DNA of 64,000 nucleotides, taken from NCBI GenBank assembly GCA_947598205.1, contig CANQFB010000003.1, positions 1-64,000 of the forward strand, written 5' to 3'. This DNA is from an uncultured Clostridia bacterium (lineage in GTDB: Bacteria > Bacillota > Clostridia > Christensenellales > Borkfalkiaceae). The notes beneath the pieces are model-generated. The model was not told where the DNA came from. It worked only from the letters and a program-made list of their open reading frames with translations, and did no database searches. This document shows, piece after piece, positions 8,191-16,241 of the stretch. Both the position numbers and the translations under genes were made by a program. The first letter of the stretch is position 1. Each line of letters begins with the position of its first letter.

Positions 8191-9492
8191 TTATGCCTCC
8201 GTTTTCACCATTTCGTTGCTTTCCATCAAAAAGTCGAAGGCCTTCGTCACTTTGAGATCGCTCTCGATATAGCGCACCTGCCTCGGGTCCATCGTCTTCT
8301 TATATTCTTCGGGCTCTTTGCCGACGCTTTTCGCCTGTTCGGCGATCTTCTCTTCGATCTCCTCTTCGGTGGCCGAGATCTTCTCGACTTCGATGATCTT
8401 CTCGAGGACGAGCTGGTGCAAGACGGCCGTTCTGGCCTCTGCCTCGAACTGCTTCTTATACTCTTCGCGCGTCGTGCCGATATAGGAGAGGTAATCGTCG
8501 AGCTTGACGCCCTGATACATGAGGTTGTATTCCACGCGCTGGAGAGAACGCTCCTCCTCGGCGTCGATCATCGCATCGGGGATCTCGGCGGAAGAGGTCT
8601 TTGCGATCTCGGAAAGAATGGCGTTCTCCGTCTCGTTGACGCCGCGCGATTTGGCGTTCTTTTCAAGGCGTTCGCGCACTTTGGCCTTGTAGGCCTCGAC
8701 GCTCTCGGAGCCCATCTTCTTGGCGAAGGCCTCGTCGAGCTCGGGCAACTTCTTGCCCGTGAGGGCGTGCAAGGTCACGGTGAAAACGGCGGGCTTGCCG
8801 CGCAGATTTTCCGCCTGATAATCTTCGGGGAAAGTGACTGCGACGTCGCGCTTCTCGCCGATCTGCATGCCGACGACACCCTCTTCAAACCCCGGAATGA
8901 ACTGCCCGGAGCCGAGCGTGAGGTCGTACCCGTCTGCACTGCCGCCGTCGAAGGGCTTTCCGTCGATCGTGCCAACAAAATCGATCTTGGCCGTATCCCC
9001 CGTTTGAGCGGGGCGGTCGGTGACCTGAACGCTCTCCGCGATGCGTTCGCGGGCGGCGTCGATGTCCCTCTGGACGTCGGCGTCCGTAACAGTATACTCA
9101 TACTTGGGAATTTTTATACCCTTGTAAGCGCCGAGGGTCACGTCGGGTTTTACGGGCGTTACGGCGACGATCCCGACGTTGGTCTCGGAGAAATCGTCGA
9201 TGAGGGAGAGGTCGGGATCGCCCACGGCCGTGAAGTTCTCCTTCTCGGCCTCGAGGATCTTATCGTAGTTCTCCCCGAAGAGAAGGTTGAGCGCGTCTTC
9301 ATAGAACAGGGACTTGCCGTAGAAGTTCTCGAGGATATACTTGGGGGCTTTGCCCTTGCGGAACCCGTTGACGGAATACTTGTGGCGGTTCTGGATATAG
9401 GCCTTGTTGTTGGCCTCCGTCCATTCCTCGGGGGTGAAGGTCATCGTGATCCTGACCGTGCTCTTTTCATTCGCTGCAACTTCGTATTTCAT
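8191..9492 (-). CDS. tig: Trigger factor, ribosome-associated chaperone
   Basis: 433-aa three-domain chaperone and peptidyl-prolyl isomerase acting at the ribosome exit tunnel. The ribosome-binding signature appears as [18 protein letters not shown], matching the family GFRxGKxP. The FKBP-type domain follows ([21 protein letters not shown]) with GFEEGVVGM, then the long helical C-terminal domain ending near residue 430. First gene of tig-clpP-clpX; ribosome site AGGAG. The divergent rqcH promoter is in the same 135-bp gap, and an extended -10 (TATGCTAAAAT on the minus strand, near 9540) is a candidate tig promoter. Confidence 0.96.
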   Translation of the reverse strand: MKYEVAANEKSTVRITMTFTPEEWTEANNKAYIQNRHKYSVNGFRKGKAPKYILENFYGKSLFYEDALNLLFGENYDKILEAEKENFTAVGDPDLSLIDDFSETNVGIVAVTPVKPDVTLGAYKGIKIPKYEYTVTDADVQRDIDAARERIAESVQVTDRPAQTGDTAKIDFVGTIDGKPFDGGSADGYDLTLGSGQFIPGFEEGVVGMQIGEKRDVAVTFPEDYQAENLRGKPAVFTVTLHALTGKKLPELDEAFAKKMGSESVEAYKAKVRERLEKNAKSRGVNETENAILSEIAKTSSAEIPDAMIDAEEERSLQRVEYNLMYQGVKLDDYLSYIGTTREEYKKQFEAEARTAVLHQLVLEKIIEVEKISATEEEIEEKIAEQAKSVGKEPEEYKKTMDPRQVRYIESDLKVTKAFDFLMESNEMVKTEA

Positions 9493-9570
9493 ACTATAAA
9501 CTCCTGCAATGCTTTTCTTTTTTGCACGGTATATTTTAGCATATCGCGCCCGAAAAGAAAAGCGTTTTTA

Positions 9571-9599
9571 TTTACAATTTTGTTTTTTTCCATTATAAT
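9571..9599 (+). promoter_or_regulatory. Promoter of rqcH
   Basis: TTTACA, 17-bp spacer, TATAAT, 28 bp before the ATG at 9628. Confidence 0.8.
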
Positions 9600-9627
9600 A
9601 ATGTTATCCAAAGGGAAGGAGCTCTCC

Positions 9628-11268
9628 ATGCCGCAAGATGCCTTCACATTGCGCTTTGTCGCAAAAGAACTCGACTGTTCGCTCAAAGGCGGGCGCGTCA
9701 ACAAGATCGTCCAGCCCTCGCGGGACGAGGTGTTCTTTATTATATACACGGGCAAGCGCACCGTAAAACTCGTTTTGAACACAAATGCGCAGGATTGCGG
9801 GGCCTATTTCGAGGAGGGGGACGAAGCGTCGCCCCTCGTCGCGCCCAACTTCTGCATGTTGCTCCGCAAGCGGGTGCAGGGAGCGGAGATCCGCGGCGTA
9901 GAGCTTTTGGGCTTTGAACGCATCCTGCGCTTCACCCTCTTCTCCTCCTCCGACTTCGCGGAGACGGAGCGCGAGCTCTACCTCGAGGTGATGGGCAAAT
10001 ATTCCAATCTCATCCTCGTGGAAAACGGCCTCATCCTCGGCGCGCTCAAGACGACGACGCTGGACGAAAACGTGCGCCGCGCCGTCTTCCCCGGGGTGAA
10101 GTACGCCCTTCCCGCCCCGCAGGATAAGGCCGACCCTTCAGACGAAGGCGCCCTCCGCGCCGTGCTCAAGGGAGCGGACGGGGATCTCGGGCGCTTCCTC
10201 TTTACGCGCGTCTCGGGGCTCGCCCCCGCGACGGCCGAGGCGATCGCCCAAAGCTATGCGGGCGGAGATCTATGCGATCACGTCCGAAGGTATATCTTCT
10301 CGGACATGGTATCCCCGTGCATCGTCGAGCGCGATGGAAAGCCCGTCGATTTTTATGCGCGGAGCGTCGCGGGAGGAAAGTCTTTTCCCACCCTCATGGA
10401 GGCGCAGACCTACTTCTACACGCGGCGGCGCGCCATCAAGCATGCGGAGACAGAGCAGAGAAAGCTCCTCACCGCCGTGCAGACGGCCGTAAAAAAACAC
10501 GAAAAGCGCCTTGTACAGACGCTCGAAAAGAAAAAAGAATGCGAAGGGTGCGAACTTCTGCGCGTCAAGGGGGAGCTCCTCACCGCCAACCTCTACGCCC
10601 TCTCCCGCGGCATGAAGGGCTGCGAACTCGCCAACTTCTACGATGAGGCGGGCGGCACGCTGAAGATCGCCCTCGACCCTCTCCTCTCCCCCTCGCAGAA
10701 CGCCCAGAGCTACTTCAAACGCTACCGCAAGCAGAAGCGCGCCCTCGAGATGCTCGCCCCGCAGGAGGCGGAGACGCGTTCGGAGCTCGAATATCTCGGG
10801 AGCGTGAAGGCGGCCGTCCTCTCGGCCGAGACGGAGGAGGACCTTCTCTCCTGCTCCGAAGAGCTGGAGGCGGCGGGGCTTTTGAAGGTGCAAGAGGAGA
10901 AGCGGAAAAAGAACAGGCCCTCGATCCCCTTCCGCGCCTTTGAATACGAGGGTTTCAGGATCTTTGCGGGCAGAAACAACCTGCAAAACGACGCTCTTCT
11001 TCGCTCCGCCTCGCCCGACGACGTATGGCTCCACGCCCAAAGATACCATTCCTGCCACGTCGTCATCCGCACAAACGGACGCTCTCCCTCGGACATGGTA
11101 CTTGCCTTTGCCGCCAATGTCTGCGCGAAGTATTCCGATGCGAACGGCGATAAGATCCCCGTTGACTACTGCCTCGTCAAATTTGTGAAAAAGCCGCCCA
11201 AGGCGAAGGCGGGGTTCGTCGTCTACACGAACTTTTCCACCCTCCTCGGCGACCCTTCGAAAGTTTGA
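9628..11268 (+). CDS. rqcH: RqcH/Rqc2 homologue, NFACT-family ribosome quality-control factor
   Basis: 546 aa. In Bacillota this protein binds stalled 50S-peptidyl-tRNA complexes and directs C-terminal alanine tailing for degradation, partly through ClpXP, whose genes lie next door on the other strand. NFACT-N is seen from residue 1 (GGRVNKIVQPSRDEVFF, LYLEVMGKYSNLILVE). A helical and coiled-coil middle (KKHEKRLVQTLEKKKE) follows, and the NFACT-R domain (SPDDVWLHAQRYHSCHVVIR) is at the end. Start MPQDAFTL is chosen for its AAGGAG ribosome site 7 nt upstream; the frame is open much farther but antisense to tig. Often annotated as fibronectin-binding protein. Confidence 0.93.
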   Translation: MPQDAFTLRFVAKELDCSLKGGRVNKIVQPSRDEVFFIIYTGKRTVKLVLNTNAQDCGAYFEEGDEASPLVAPNFCMLLRKRVQGAEIRGVELLGFERILRFTLFSSSDFAETERELYLEVMGKYSNLILVENGLILGALKTTTLDENVRRAVFPGVKYALPAPQDKADPSDEGALRAVLKGADGDLGRFLFTRVSGLAPATAEAIAQSYAGGDLCDHVRRYIFSDMVSPCIVERDGKPVDFYARSVAGGKSFPTLMEAQTYFYTRRRAIKHAETEQRKLLTAVQTAVKKHEKRLVQTLEKKKECEGCELLRVKGELLTANLYALSRGMKGCELANFYDEAGGTLKIALDPLLSPSQNAQSYFKRYRKQKRALEMLAPQEAETRSELEYLGSVKAAVLSAETEEDLLSCSEELEAAGLLKVQEEKRKKNRPSIPFRAFEYEGFRIFAGRNNLQNDALLRSASPDDVWLHAQRYHSCHVVIRTNGRSPSDMVLAFAANVCAKYSDANGDKIPVDYCLVKFVKKPPKAKAGFVVYTNFSTLLGDPSKV

Positions 11269-11314
11269 GCGAGATCTTTTCCGAAAAAACTTGACACCCC
11301 CCCCCATGTGGTAA

Positions 11315-11467
11315 ATGATCTCGCTTGCCGAATACATTTATTCGGCGTATGGCTTTGAAACGCTCATGATGTTCTGCCTCGACGGGACGGATGCAGTCAT
11401 CGAGGAAAAGACCTTTGAAGATCTTCTTAACGAACACCGCGCATGGCTCTCCGCCACGCTATCATGA
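11315..11467 (+). CDS. Possible 50-aa small protein of unknown function
   Basis: ATG-to-TGA frame giving MISLAEYIYSAYGFETLMMF and, at its end, NEHRAWLSATLS. It begins directly after an in-frame stop, 10 bp beyond a run of nine C, and has no clear ribosome site, so expression is doubtful. Composition (acidic, aromatic) is more protein-like than the surrounding repeats. It could be the remnant of a longer gene. Confidence 0.3.
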   Translation: MISLAEYIYSAYGFETLMMFCLDGTDAVIEEKTFEDLLNEHRAWLSATLS

Positions 11468-11835
11468 GCCGCGCCGCCCATGGTGGCGCGGCATCGAGAT
11501 GAGGAGAGAGAAGCGGGTAGTAAGCGAGACCCCCTCCCTCGGGAGGGGGAATGAAAGGGGTGGGGCGTTCTAATATGTTATACCTTATTGGGGAAAAGCG
11601 TCATTCTGAGCCGACCATGCTAATAAGATTTTCCGCAAAAGCAATCCCCCGAAGAATCCCCCGATACGAAGTCCATGTTTTCATTAAGGGGATTTTTCGG
11701 AGATAGGTTTTCGTGGACAAAGTAAGACAAATAGAAGCCGCGCGCGGGGCATGATGACGCAGTCAACCCTTCTGTCGCCAAAGGCGACATTTCCCCTTTC
11801 AGGGGCGACAAGATAGAGTGCGGAATGAGAAAGAG
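11468..11835. repeat. Repeat-rich intergenic stretch
   Basis: No convincing gene. It holds a GGGAGGGGGAATG-type fragment of repeat family C near 11530, a half-copy of family B (CGTCATTCTGAGCCGA at 11599 and CGAAGAATCCCCC near 11650), and another family C piece (GGCGACATTTCCCCTTT region near 11780). Short frames here are translations of these repeats. Confidence 0.6.
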
Positions 11836-11869
11836 AAAAGCGCCGATGCAAAAATGCAACGGCGCTTTT
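11836..11869. terminator. Bidirectional terminator hairpin
   Basis: Stem AAAAGCGCCG-TGCA with one mismatch, 4-nt loop, T-runs on both sides. It lies 12 bp after the stop of the 44-aa gene. Confidence 0.85.
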
Positions 11870-11880
11870 TACGCGTGTTT

Positions 11881-12015
11881 TTATTGAACTGTAATGATTC
11901 TTTTCTCGCCGTCGCCGAAATCAATGACGATTGCATTCCCCTCTCTCGATATCATTCCTACGATATCCTCTTTCAATTCTACCATGAGAAGCGCAACGAG
12001 CTCTTCGACCTTCAT
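11881..12015 (-). CDS. 44-aa acidic small protein, divergent from an RHH regulator
   Basis: Short protein beginning MKVEELVALLMVELKED and ending DFGDGEKRIITVQ. Too short for ordinary gene callers, but it has every expression signal: TTGACA-17-TAGAAT promoter, AAGGAGG ribosome site 8 nt before ATG, and a terminator directly after the stop. A 19-bp palindrome covers its -10 element, so it is probably repressed by the ribbon-helix-helix protein encoded divergently 100 bp away. Function unknown. The acidic N-terminus plus a C-terminal beta-like segment could be an RHH partner or a toxin-antitoxin component, but no toxin fold is recognisable. Confidence 0.7.
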   Translation of the reverse strand: MKVEELVALLMVELKEDIVGMISREGNAIVIDFGDGEKRIITVQ

Positions 12016-12038
12016 ATTCTTTTCCTCCTTGTTGGTTT

Positions 12039-12057
12039 AGTAGTATTCTATACTACT
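12039..12057. promoter_or_regulatory. 19-bp palindromic operator over the -10 box
   Basis: AGTAGTATTCTATACTACT: perfect 8-bp arms around TCT, overlapping the -10 hexamer (12045-12050) of the 44-aa gene. Size and symmetry suit a ribbon-helix-helix repressor. Confidence 0.7.
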
Positions 12058-12073
12058 TTATAAGATTTGTCAA
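12045..12073 (-). promoter_or_regulatory. Promoter of the 44-aa gene
   Basis: Minus-strand TTGACA, 17-bp spacer, TAGAAT, just upstream of the AAGGAGG ribosome site. Confidence 0.8.
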
Positions 12074-12115
12074 GCAAAAGTACGATTTATTTTATAATGA
12101 TTTTGGAGGAAGACC

Positions 12116-12265
12116 ATGAAGCCGTTAAAAGAGAAAATCAGCATTACCATTGATTCTGACCTTTTGAAGGAGCTCAAAGTTCAGGCGGAAAAGGATGACC
12201 GCTCGCTTTCGCAATTTATCAATCTGATTTTACGAAGATTCATCGAATCGGACAAAGAGGATTGA
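12116..12265 (+). CDS. Ribbon-helix-helix (CopG/Arc-type) regulator, 49 aa
   Basis: 49-aa protein with the RHH pattern: a basic beta-strand KISITIDSDLLKELKVQAEK, then DRSLSQFINLILRRFIE, the second helix with the usual S-x-x-x-F-I-N arrangement. Such dimers bind short palindromes through the N-terminal strand. Good GGAGG ribosome site (12105-12109); a TATAAT at 12093-12098 can serve as -10. The palindrome lies between it and the divergent 44-aa gene, so autoregulation plus repression of that gene is likely. Strong terminator after the stop. It could be the antitoxin half of a small module, but the partner is not a known toxin. Confidence 0.82.
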   Translation: MKPLKEKISITIDSDLLKELKVQAEKDDRSLSQFINLILRRFIESDKED

Positions 12266-12277
12266 GCGATCTATTAG

Positions 12278-12304
12278 CGCCGCTTCTTTTGCGGCGTTTT
12301 TTTA
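12278..12304 (+). terminator. Terminator of the RHH gene
   Basis: Stem CGCCGC / GCGGCG, loop TTCTTTT, followed by seven T. The T-run overlaps the cysK stop codon on the other strand. Confidence 0.9.
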
Positions 12305-13222
12305 TTTCTCGAACAGCGGTGTGGAGAGGTATTTTTCGCCGCCGTCGGGGAAGAGGACGACGATGTTCTTACCTTGATTTTCAGGCCGCATCGCGAGCAT
12401 GGTAGCGGCGTAGAGCGCCGCGCCCGAAGAGATCCCCCCAAGGAAACCTTCCTTCGAGATCTCCCTGCCCGCCGCAAAAGCTTCTTCGTTCCCGACGGCG
12501 ATCACCTCGTCGTACACGCTCGTATCCAGCGTATCGGGCACAAAGCCCGCGCCGATGCCCTGTATCTTATGTGCGCCCGAGACGCCCTTTGAAAGAACGG
12601 GCGAAGAGGCGGGTTCGACGGCGACGATTTTTACGGCGGGGTTCTTCTCTTTGAGATACTTCCCGACGCCCGTAACGGTGCCGCCCGTTCCGACGCCCGC
12701 GACGAAGATATCCACCTTTCCCTGCATATCCTCCCAGATCTCGGGGCCTGTCGTCCGATAGTGCACCGCGGGGTTGGCGGGGTTTGTGAATTGCCCCAAA
12801 ATGACGCCGCCGCGCTCTCTTTTAAGTTCCTCCGCGCGCGCGATCGCGCCCTTCATGCCCTTCGCGCCCTCGGTGAGAATGAGCTCTGCACCGTATGCCG
12901 AAATCAGCTTCCTGCGCTCGACGGACATCGTTTCGGGCATGACGATCACGACATGGTACCCCTTGGCGATGCCGATCGAGGCGATCCCGATGCCCGTATT
13001 GCCCGACGTCGGTTCGATGAGGGTCGTCCCCTTTTGCAAGAGGCCTTTCTCTTCGGCGTCTTCGATCATGGCGAGCGCGATCCTATCTTTCACACTGCCT
13101 GCGGGATTGAAACATTCGAGTTTTGCGTAAAGTTTACAGTTCAGGTTGTGCTCCTTTTCATAGTTTGCAAGTTCGACGAGGGGCGTATGCCCGACCGTCT
13201 CGGTGATCGAATGATACAGCAT
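12302..13222 (-). CDS. cysK: Cysteine synthase A (O-acetylserine sulfhydrylase)
   Basis: 306-aa PLP enzyme making cysteine from O-acetylserine and sulfide. The PLP lysine is K45 in [12 protein letters not shown], the phosphate/substrate loop is [12 protein letters not shown], and the PLP-phosphate glycine loop is [14 protein letters not shown]. Length is normal. Ribosome site AGGAGG. No T-box or SAM riboswitch fits in the short leader after the promoter. It stands alone; cysE is not nearby. Confidence 0.95.
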   Translation of the reverse strand: MLYHSITETVGHTPLVELANYEKEHNLNCKLYAKLECFNPAGSVKDRIALAMIEDAEEKGLLQKGTTLIEPTSGNTGIGIASIGIAKGYHVVIVMPETMSVERRKLISAYGAELILTEGAKGMKGAIARAEELKRERGGVILGQFTNPANPAVHYRTTGPEIWEDMQGKVDIFVAGVGTGGTVTGVGKYLKEKNPAVKIVAVEPASSPVLSKGVSGAHKIQGIGAGFVPDTLDTSVYDEVIAVGNEEAFAAGREISKEGFLGGISSGAALYAATMLAMRPENQGKNIVVLFPDGGEKYLSTPLFEK

Positions 13223-13250
13223 AGATGACCTCCTATAAATTTTTTTCTAT

Positions 13251-13279
13251 ATTTTAGCAATCGGAAAAACGTTTGTCAA
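13251..13279 (-). promoter_or_regulatory. Promoter of cysK
   Basis: Minus-strand TTGACA, 17-bp spacer, TAAAAT, about 30 bp upstream of the start. Confidence 0.8.
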
Positions 13280-13350
13280 GCAAATGACCGTATTCCCGAA
13301 AATATTCTTCACTTTTTCAACAATTGAGAAATGATTTGTTTGGCGCAAGT

Positions 13351-13374
13351 AAAACGGCCCCGCAGGGCCGTTTT
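13351..13374 (-). terminator. Terminator of the Cys-rich protein gene
   Basis: Perfect stem AAAACGGCCC / GGGCCGTTTT with a 4-nt loop, about 30 bp downstream of the stop at 13403. Confidence 0.9.
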
Positions 13375-13402
13375 TCCGATTCCGTAGAGAGGTTTTTCCG
13401 CG

Positions 13403-14056
13403 TTACTTTTTACTGCAAGCCCTGCCCTGCGGATAGAGCGGGAGCTCGAAGAAGCCCGTGCAGACTTCCTGCGTATATTCCTGTGCGGGGGGAATGGCCG
13501 AATAGCCATAGCTGGGGACGAGGAGTTCGACCTGCATGGCGACCTTCAGGATGCACGTGACGCAGGCCGAAATGTTGAATGCCCCCGTCGTGGGGTCGAA
13601 AGTCCCCTCGGGCGAGACGCACGATGCGACGCTCGTCACCGTGAACGGCATGACGGATGCGGGCGGTACGTACATGAGGACGTCTTCATTTAAGACGATG
13701 GAGCTCGTCGCGATCCCCTCCACGCCGTTCGCATCGACATAGGCGATCTCGATGGGAATGGTGACCGTCGCCTGCACGCGGGAGAGACACCCCTCCCCCT
13801 GCCTGTCGACGTTGACGTTTGTGACCGTGCCCACCGATGAGGTGGAGCGGGCGCTCACGAAAGTGAGCGGATATGTAGGATTCGCAGGAGAGAGATCGAC
13901 GGGTACGGCGGTATAATTTTCAAGGCGCGTCTGGATGATGCCCGCGTCGAAGATCTTCTCCGCCTGGATACACACCTTTTCGCAAAGACCGTTTAGCGGA
14001 TTGCCCGAGATCGTGCCGGGGCAGTGATCCGATGAGAAATTGGAAAAAAATGACAT
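13403..14056 (-). CDS. Conserved-looking 217-aa Cys-rich protein, function unknown
   Basis: Not recognised. The protein has nine cysteines, no signal peptide and no membrane segment. It opens with DHCPGTISGNPLNGLCEKVCIQ, which looks like a structured Cys cluster. A beta-rich middle follows (VQATVTIPIEIAYVD, IVLNEDVLMYVPP), then SACVTCILKVAMQVELLVPSYG. Good GGAGG ribosome site and its own terminator indicate a real monocistronic gene. The mixture of cysteines and beta structure without a secretion signal resembles clostridial spore-coat or exosporium-type proteins; that is a guess. Confidence 0.75.
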   Translation of the reverse strand: MSFFSNFSSDHCPGTISGNPLNGLCEKVCIQAEKIFDAGIIQTRLENYTAVPVDLSPANPTYPLTFVSARSTSSVGTVTNVNVDRQGEGCLSRVQATVTIPIEIAYVDANGVEGIATSSIVLNEDVLMYVPPASVMPFTVTSVASCVSPEGTFDPTTGAFNISACVTCILKVAMQVELLVPSYGYSAIPPAQEYTQEVCTGFFELPLYPQGRACSKK

Positions 14057-14248
14057 TGATTACCTCCGTATATAAAACCTTGTCGGTTTACTGCATTGTA
14101 TGAATTCGGGCACAAAAACTGTGCCTTTCTCCTCACGAACGTAGCGGGGAGATCCCCTTCACGCGCCTTGCATTTTCGAGGGGTCCTTATTTTGATAGAT
14201 GTCGAAATATTGTATTTTTTGTAGAATTTTACGGAAAAATGGCGAATT

Positions 14249-14533
14249 TTATATCAAAACACTTTGGCCGATATAGAGGAGAGCGGTCTTGTTCATCCTC
14301 TCGAAGTTCTCTTCCGAGCCGCAAAGGAGGCGCCTGCTCTCTCCGCCGCGCACAATGTAGAGATTTCCCGCCGCCGCGGGGATCTTGAGGAGCTGACCCT
14401 CGAAAAGTTCCTCCGAGAGGTCGTTTTCCGCGGCGAGAACGCGGGGAGGGAGACCGAACGCATGGGCGACGCAACAGAGTGTCTGCCCTCTTTTCACGCG
14501 GTAGAGGCCGGGTCTTACAAGCGAAAGTTTCAC
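14249..14533 (-). CDS. Small LysM-domain protein
   Basis: 94 aa. The N-terminal half is a LysM-like module (YRVKRGQTLCCVAHAFGLPPRVLAAENDL...GQLLKIP), which in this family binds N-acetylglucosamine-containing glycans. The C-terminal half (GNLYIVRGGESRRLLCGSEENFERMN) looks like a second, poorer LysM. There is no signal peptide; similar signal-less LysM proteins are found in spore envelopes. Start is GTG without a strong ribosome site, so the N-terminus is uncertain. Divergent to the SpoVB-like gene, with 55 bp between. Confidence 0.7.
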   Translation of the reverse strand: MKLSLVRPGLYRVKRGQTLCCVAHAFGLPPRVLAAENDLSEELFEGQLLKIPAAAGNLYIVRGGESRRLLCGSEENFERMNKTALLYIGQSVLI

Positions 14534-14588
14534 GCAGGTATTGTATGCACGCGCTCATAAAAAGTTGCCATATCTCATACGATAACGC

Positions 14589-16157
14589 ATGAACTTGTAT
14601 AAGACGACCGCGCTCGTCACGGCTTTCACCATCTTCGAGCATCTGCTCGGGTTTGTCTACCGCATCATCCTCTCGCGTACGCTCGGCTCGGAGGGCCTCG
14701 GCGTCTATCAGGTCGCCCTCACCGTGTTTGCCGTCTTCCTTACGATCTCCTCCTCGGGCCTGCCTATCACGCTCTCCCGCACCATCTCCAAGCACCGTGC
14801 GAGAGGCTATCGGGAGGGCGAGCACAAGGCGACGGCGGCCGCCGTCCTGCTCGCGGCGGCTGTGAGCGGGTCGATCACCCTCCTTCTCTTCCTCCTGCGC
14901 ACGCCCTTCTCGGGCATCTTCTCCGATCCGCGTTGCGCAGACGTCTTCTATATCGTCCTCCCCGGCCTCACCTTCACCTCCGTCTACGCCATCATCCGCG
15001 GCAGTTTTTGGGGGAATAAGCGGTTCTTCGCCTATTCCCTCATCGAACTGGTCGAGGAGATCGTCATGATCGTTGTGGGCGTCGTCCTGCTCGTCTTTGC
15101 GGGAGGGGGCATCGCCGACGTGAACAAGGCGGGCGCGGCCGTGCTCATCTCCTACCTCTGTTCGTTCACCATCGCCTCCGTCTATTTTGCGGCGAAGGGC
15201 GGGCGTCTGCGCTCTCCCCGCGGAGAACTTCTCCCCCTCATCCGCTCCTCCGCGCCCGTCACGGCGATGCGCACCCTCTCCTCTCTCGTAGGGTCTCTGA
15301 TCTCCGTCATCTTCCCTCTCCGCATGATGGCGGCGGGAATGTCTTCGGCGCGGGCGATGAGCGCATACGGCATCATCGGCGGCATGGTGATGCCCGTGCT
15401 CATGATCCCCAATTCCTTCATCAGCTCCATTGCCCTCGTGCTCGTGCCCGAGATGGCGGAATGCTATTATAAGAAGGAAGGAGAGAAACTTGCCGAGCTC
15501 GTGAAGCGATCGCTCAACGCCGCCCTCCTCATCGCGGGCGCGCTCATCCCCCTGTTTGCCGTCTGCGGCGAGGGGGTGGGCATCTTCCTCTTCGGAAACG
15601 CAGAGAGCGGACAGCTCATCGCGGCGAGCGCCCTCATCCTCCTTCCCATGAGCGTCTCCCTCATCGCGACGAGCATGCTCAACTCCATGGGTTGCGAGCG
15701 GCAGACCTTGCTCTTTTTCCTCGTCGGCGCGGGAAGCATGCTCCTGTGCGTATGGCTTCTTCCGCCCTATTTGGGAAGCGGCGCCCTCCTCGCGGGAATG
15801 GCGGCAGAATACGTCGTGACGGCGGTCTGTTCTCTCTTCCTCCTCGTGAAGAAGACGGGACGGCTGCGTTCGGGTTCATACTTCGTGCGCATCCTGCTCG
15901 CGACGGTCCTCACATGGGGCGCGGGGCGGCTTTTGAAACTCGCCCTGATGCTCTGCACGAACTACATCCTCGCCCATATCCTCCTCATCATCGCGCTGGG
16001 CGGGTTGGAGCTCGGCCTCTACCGCCTCCTCAAACTCTTCTATCCCATCGCCTTCCTCAAAAAATTTTTCGGGAGAAAACCGCATCCCCGCACCGAAAAG
16101 GCAAAAAGGAGGAGGGGGCTCTCCCGCCGCACGCGCGCCCCTCTCCGCATGAAATAA
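14589..16157 (+). CDS. SpoVB-like MOP-superfamily lipid/polysaccharide flippase
   Basis: 522-aa integral membrane protein with about 14 hydrophobic segments, matching the stage V sporulation protein B / MurJ-like branch of the MOP flippases. The N-terminal signature is seen in FVYRIILSRTLGSEGLGVYQ, followed by SGLPITLSRTISKHRARG. The last 35 residues are strongly basic. Known SpoVB proteins serve spore cortex peptidoglycan synthesis by moving lipid-linked precursors. The paralogues MurJ/YtgP cannot be excluded. No clear ribosome site precedes the ATG at 14589. Confidence 0.82.
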   Translation: MNLYKTTALVTAFTIFEHLLGFVYRIILSRTLGSEGLGVYQVALTVFAVFLTISSSGLPITLSRTISKHRARGYREGEHKATAAAVLLAAAVSGSITLLLFLLRTPFSGIFSDPRCADVFYIVLPGLTFTSVYAIIRGSFWGNKRFFAYSLIELVEEIVMIVVGVVLLVFAGGGIADVNKAGAAVLISYLCSFTIASVYFAAKGGRLRSPRGELLPLIRSSAPVTAMRTLSSLVGSLISVIFPLRMMAAGMSSARAMSAYGIIGGMVMPVLMIPNSFISSIALVLVPEMAECYYKKEGEKLAELVKRSLNAALLIAGALIPLFAVCGEGVGIFLFGNAESGQLIAASALILLPMSVSLIATSMLNSMGCERQTLLFFLVGAGSMLLCVWLLPPYLGSGALLAGMAAEYVVTAVCSLFLLVKKTGRLRSGSYFVRILLATVLTWGAGRLLKLALMLCTNYILAHILLIIALGGLELGLYRLLKLFYPIAFLKKFFGRKPHPRTEKAKRRRGLSRRTRAPLRMK

Positions 16158-16181
16158 TTTTGTTTTTCTCCCCTCCTTTAT

Positions 16182-16210
16182 TTGCCATTTCAAAGAGAAC
16201 ATGCTATAAT
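16182..16210 (+). promoter_or_regulatory. Extended -10 promoter of pgi
   Basis: TTGCCA, 17-bp spacer ending in TGC, TATAAT; about 31 bp before the ATG at 16242. Confidence 0.85.
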
Positions 16211-16241
16211 AGAGCCGATTTTTCTTTATCGGAGGGAGACT

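Noticed and set aside
8416..9627. Long plus-strand frame extending rqcH upstream by about 400 codons
   Set aside because: It is antisense to trigger factor. The rqcH promoter and the AAGGAG ribosome site define the start at 9628.
11620..11859. 79-codon minus-strand frame with SPLKGEMSPLATEGL
   Set aside because: It is a translation of dispersed GC-rich repeats; no ribosome site and no protein-like composition.
11818..12063. 81-codon plus-strand frame
   Set aside because: It is antisense to the 44-aa gene, lacks a ribosome site, and begins in a terminator.
12302..13300. T-box or SAM riboswitch upstream of cysK
   Set aside because: The promoter lies only about 30 bp before the start, leaving no room for a riboswitch.
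14534..14588. Possible SigE-like promoter (CATACAAT) between the LysM and SpoVB-like genes
   Set aside because: A -10-like word is present but no matching -35 at the proper distance could be found on either strand.
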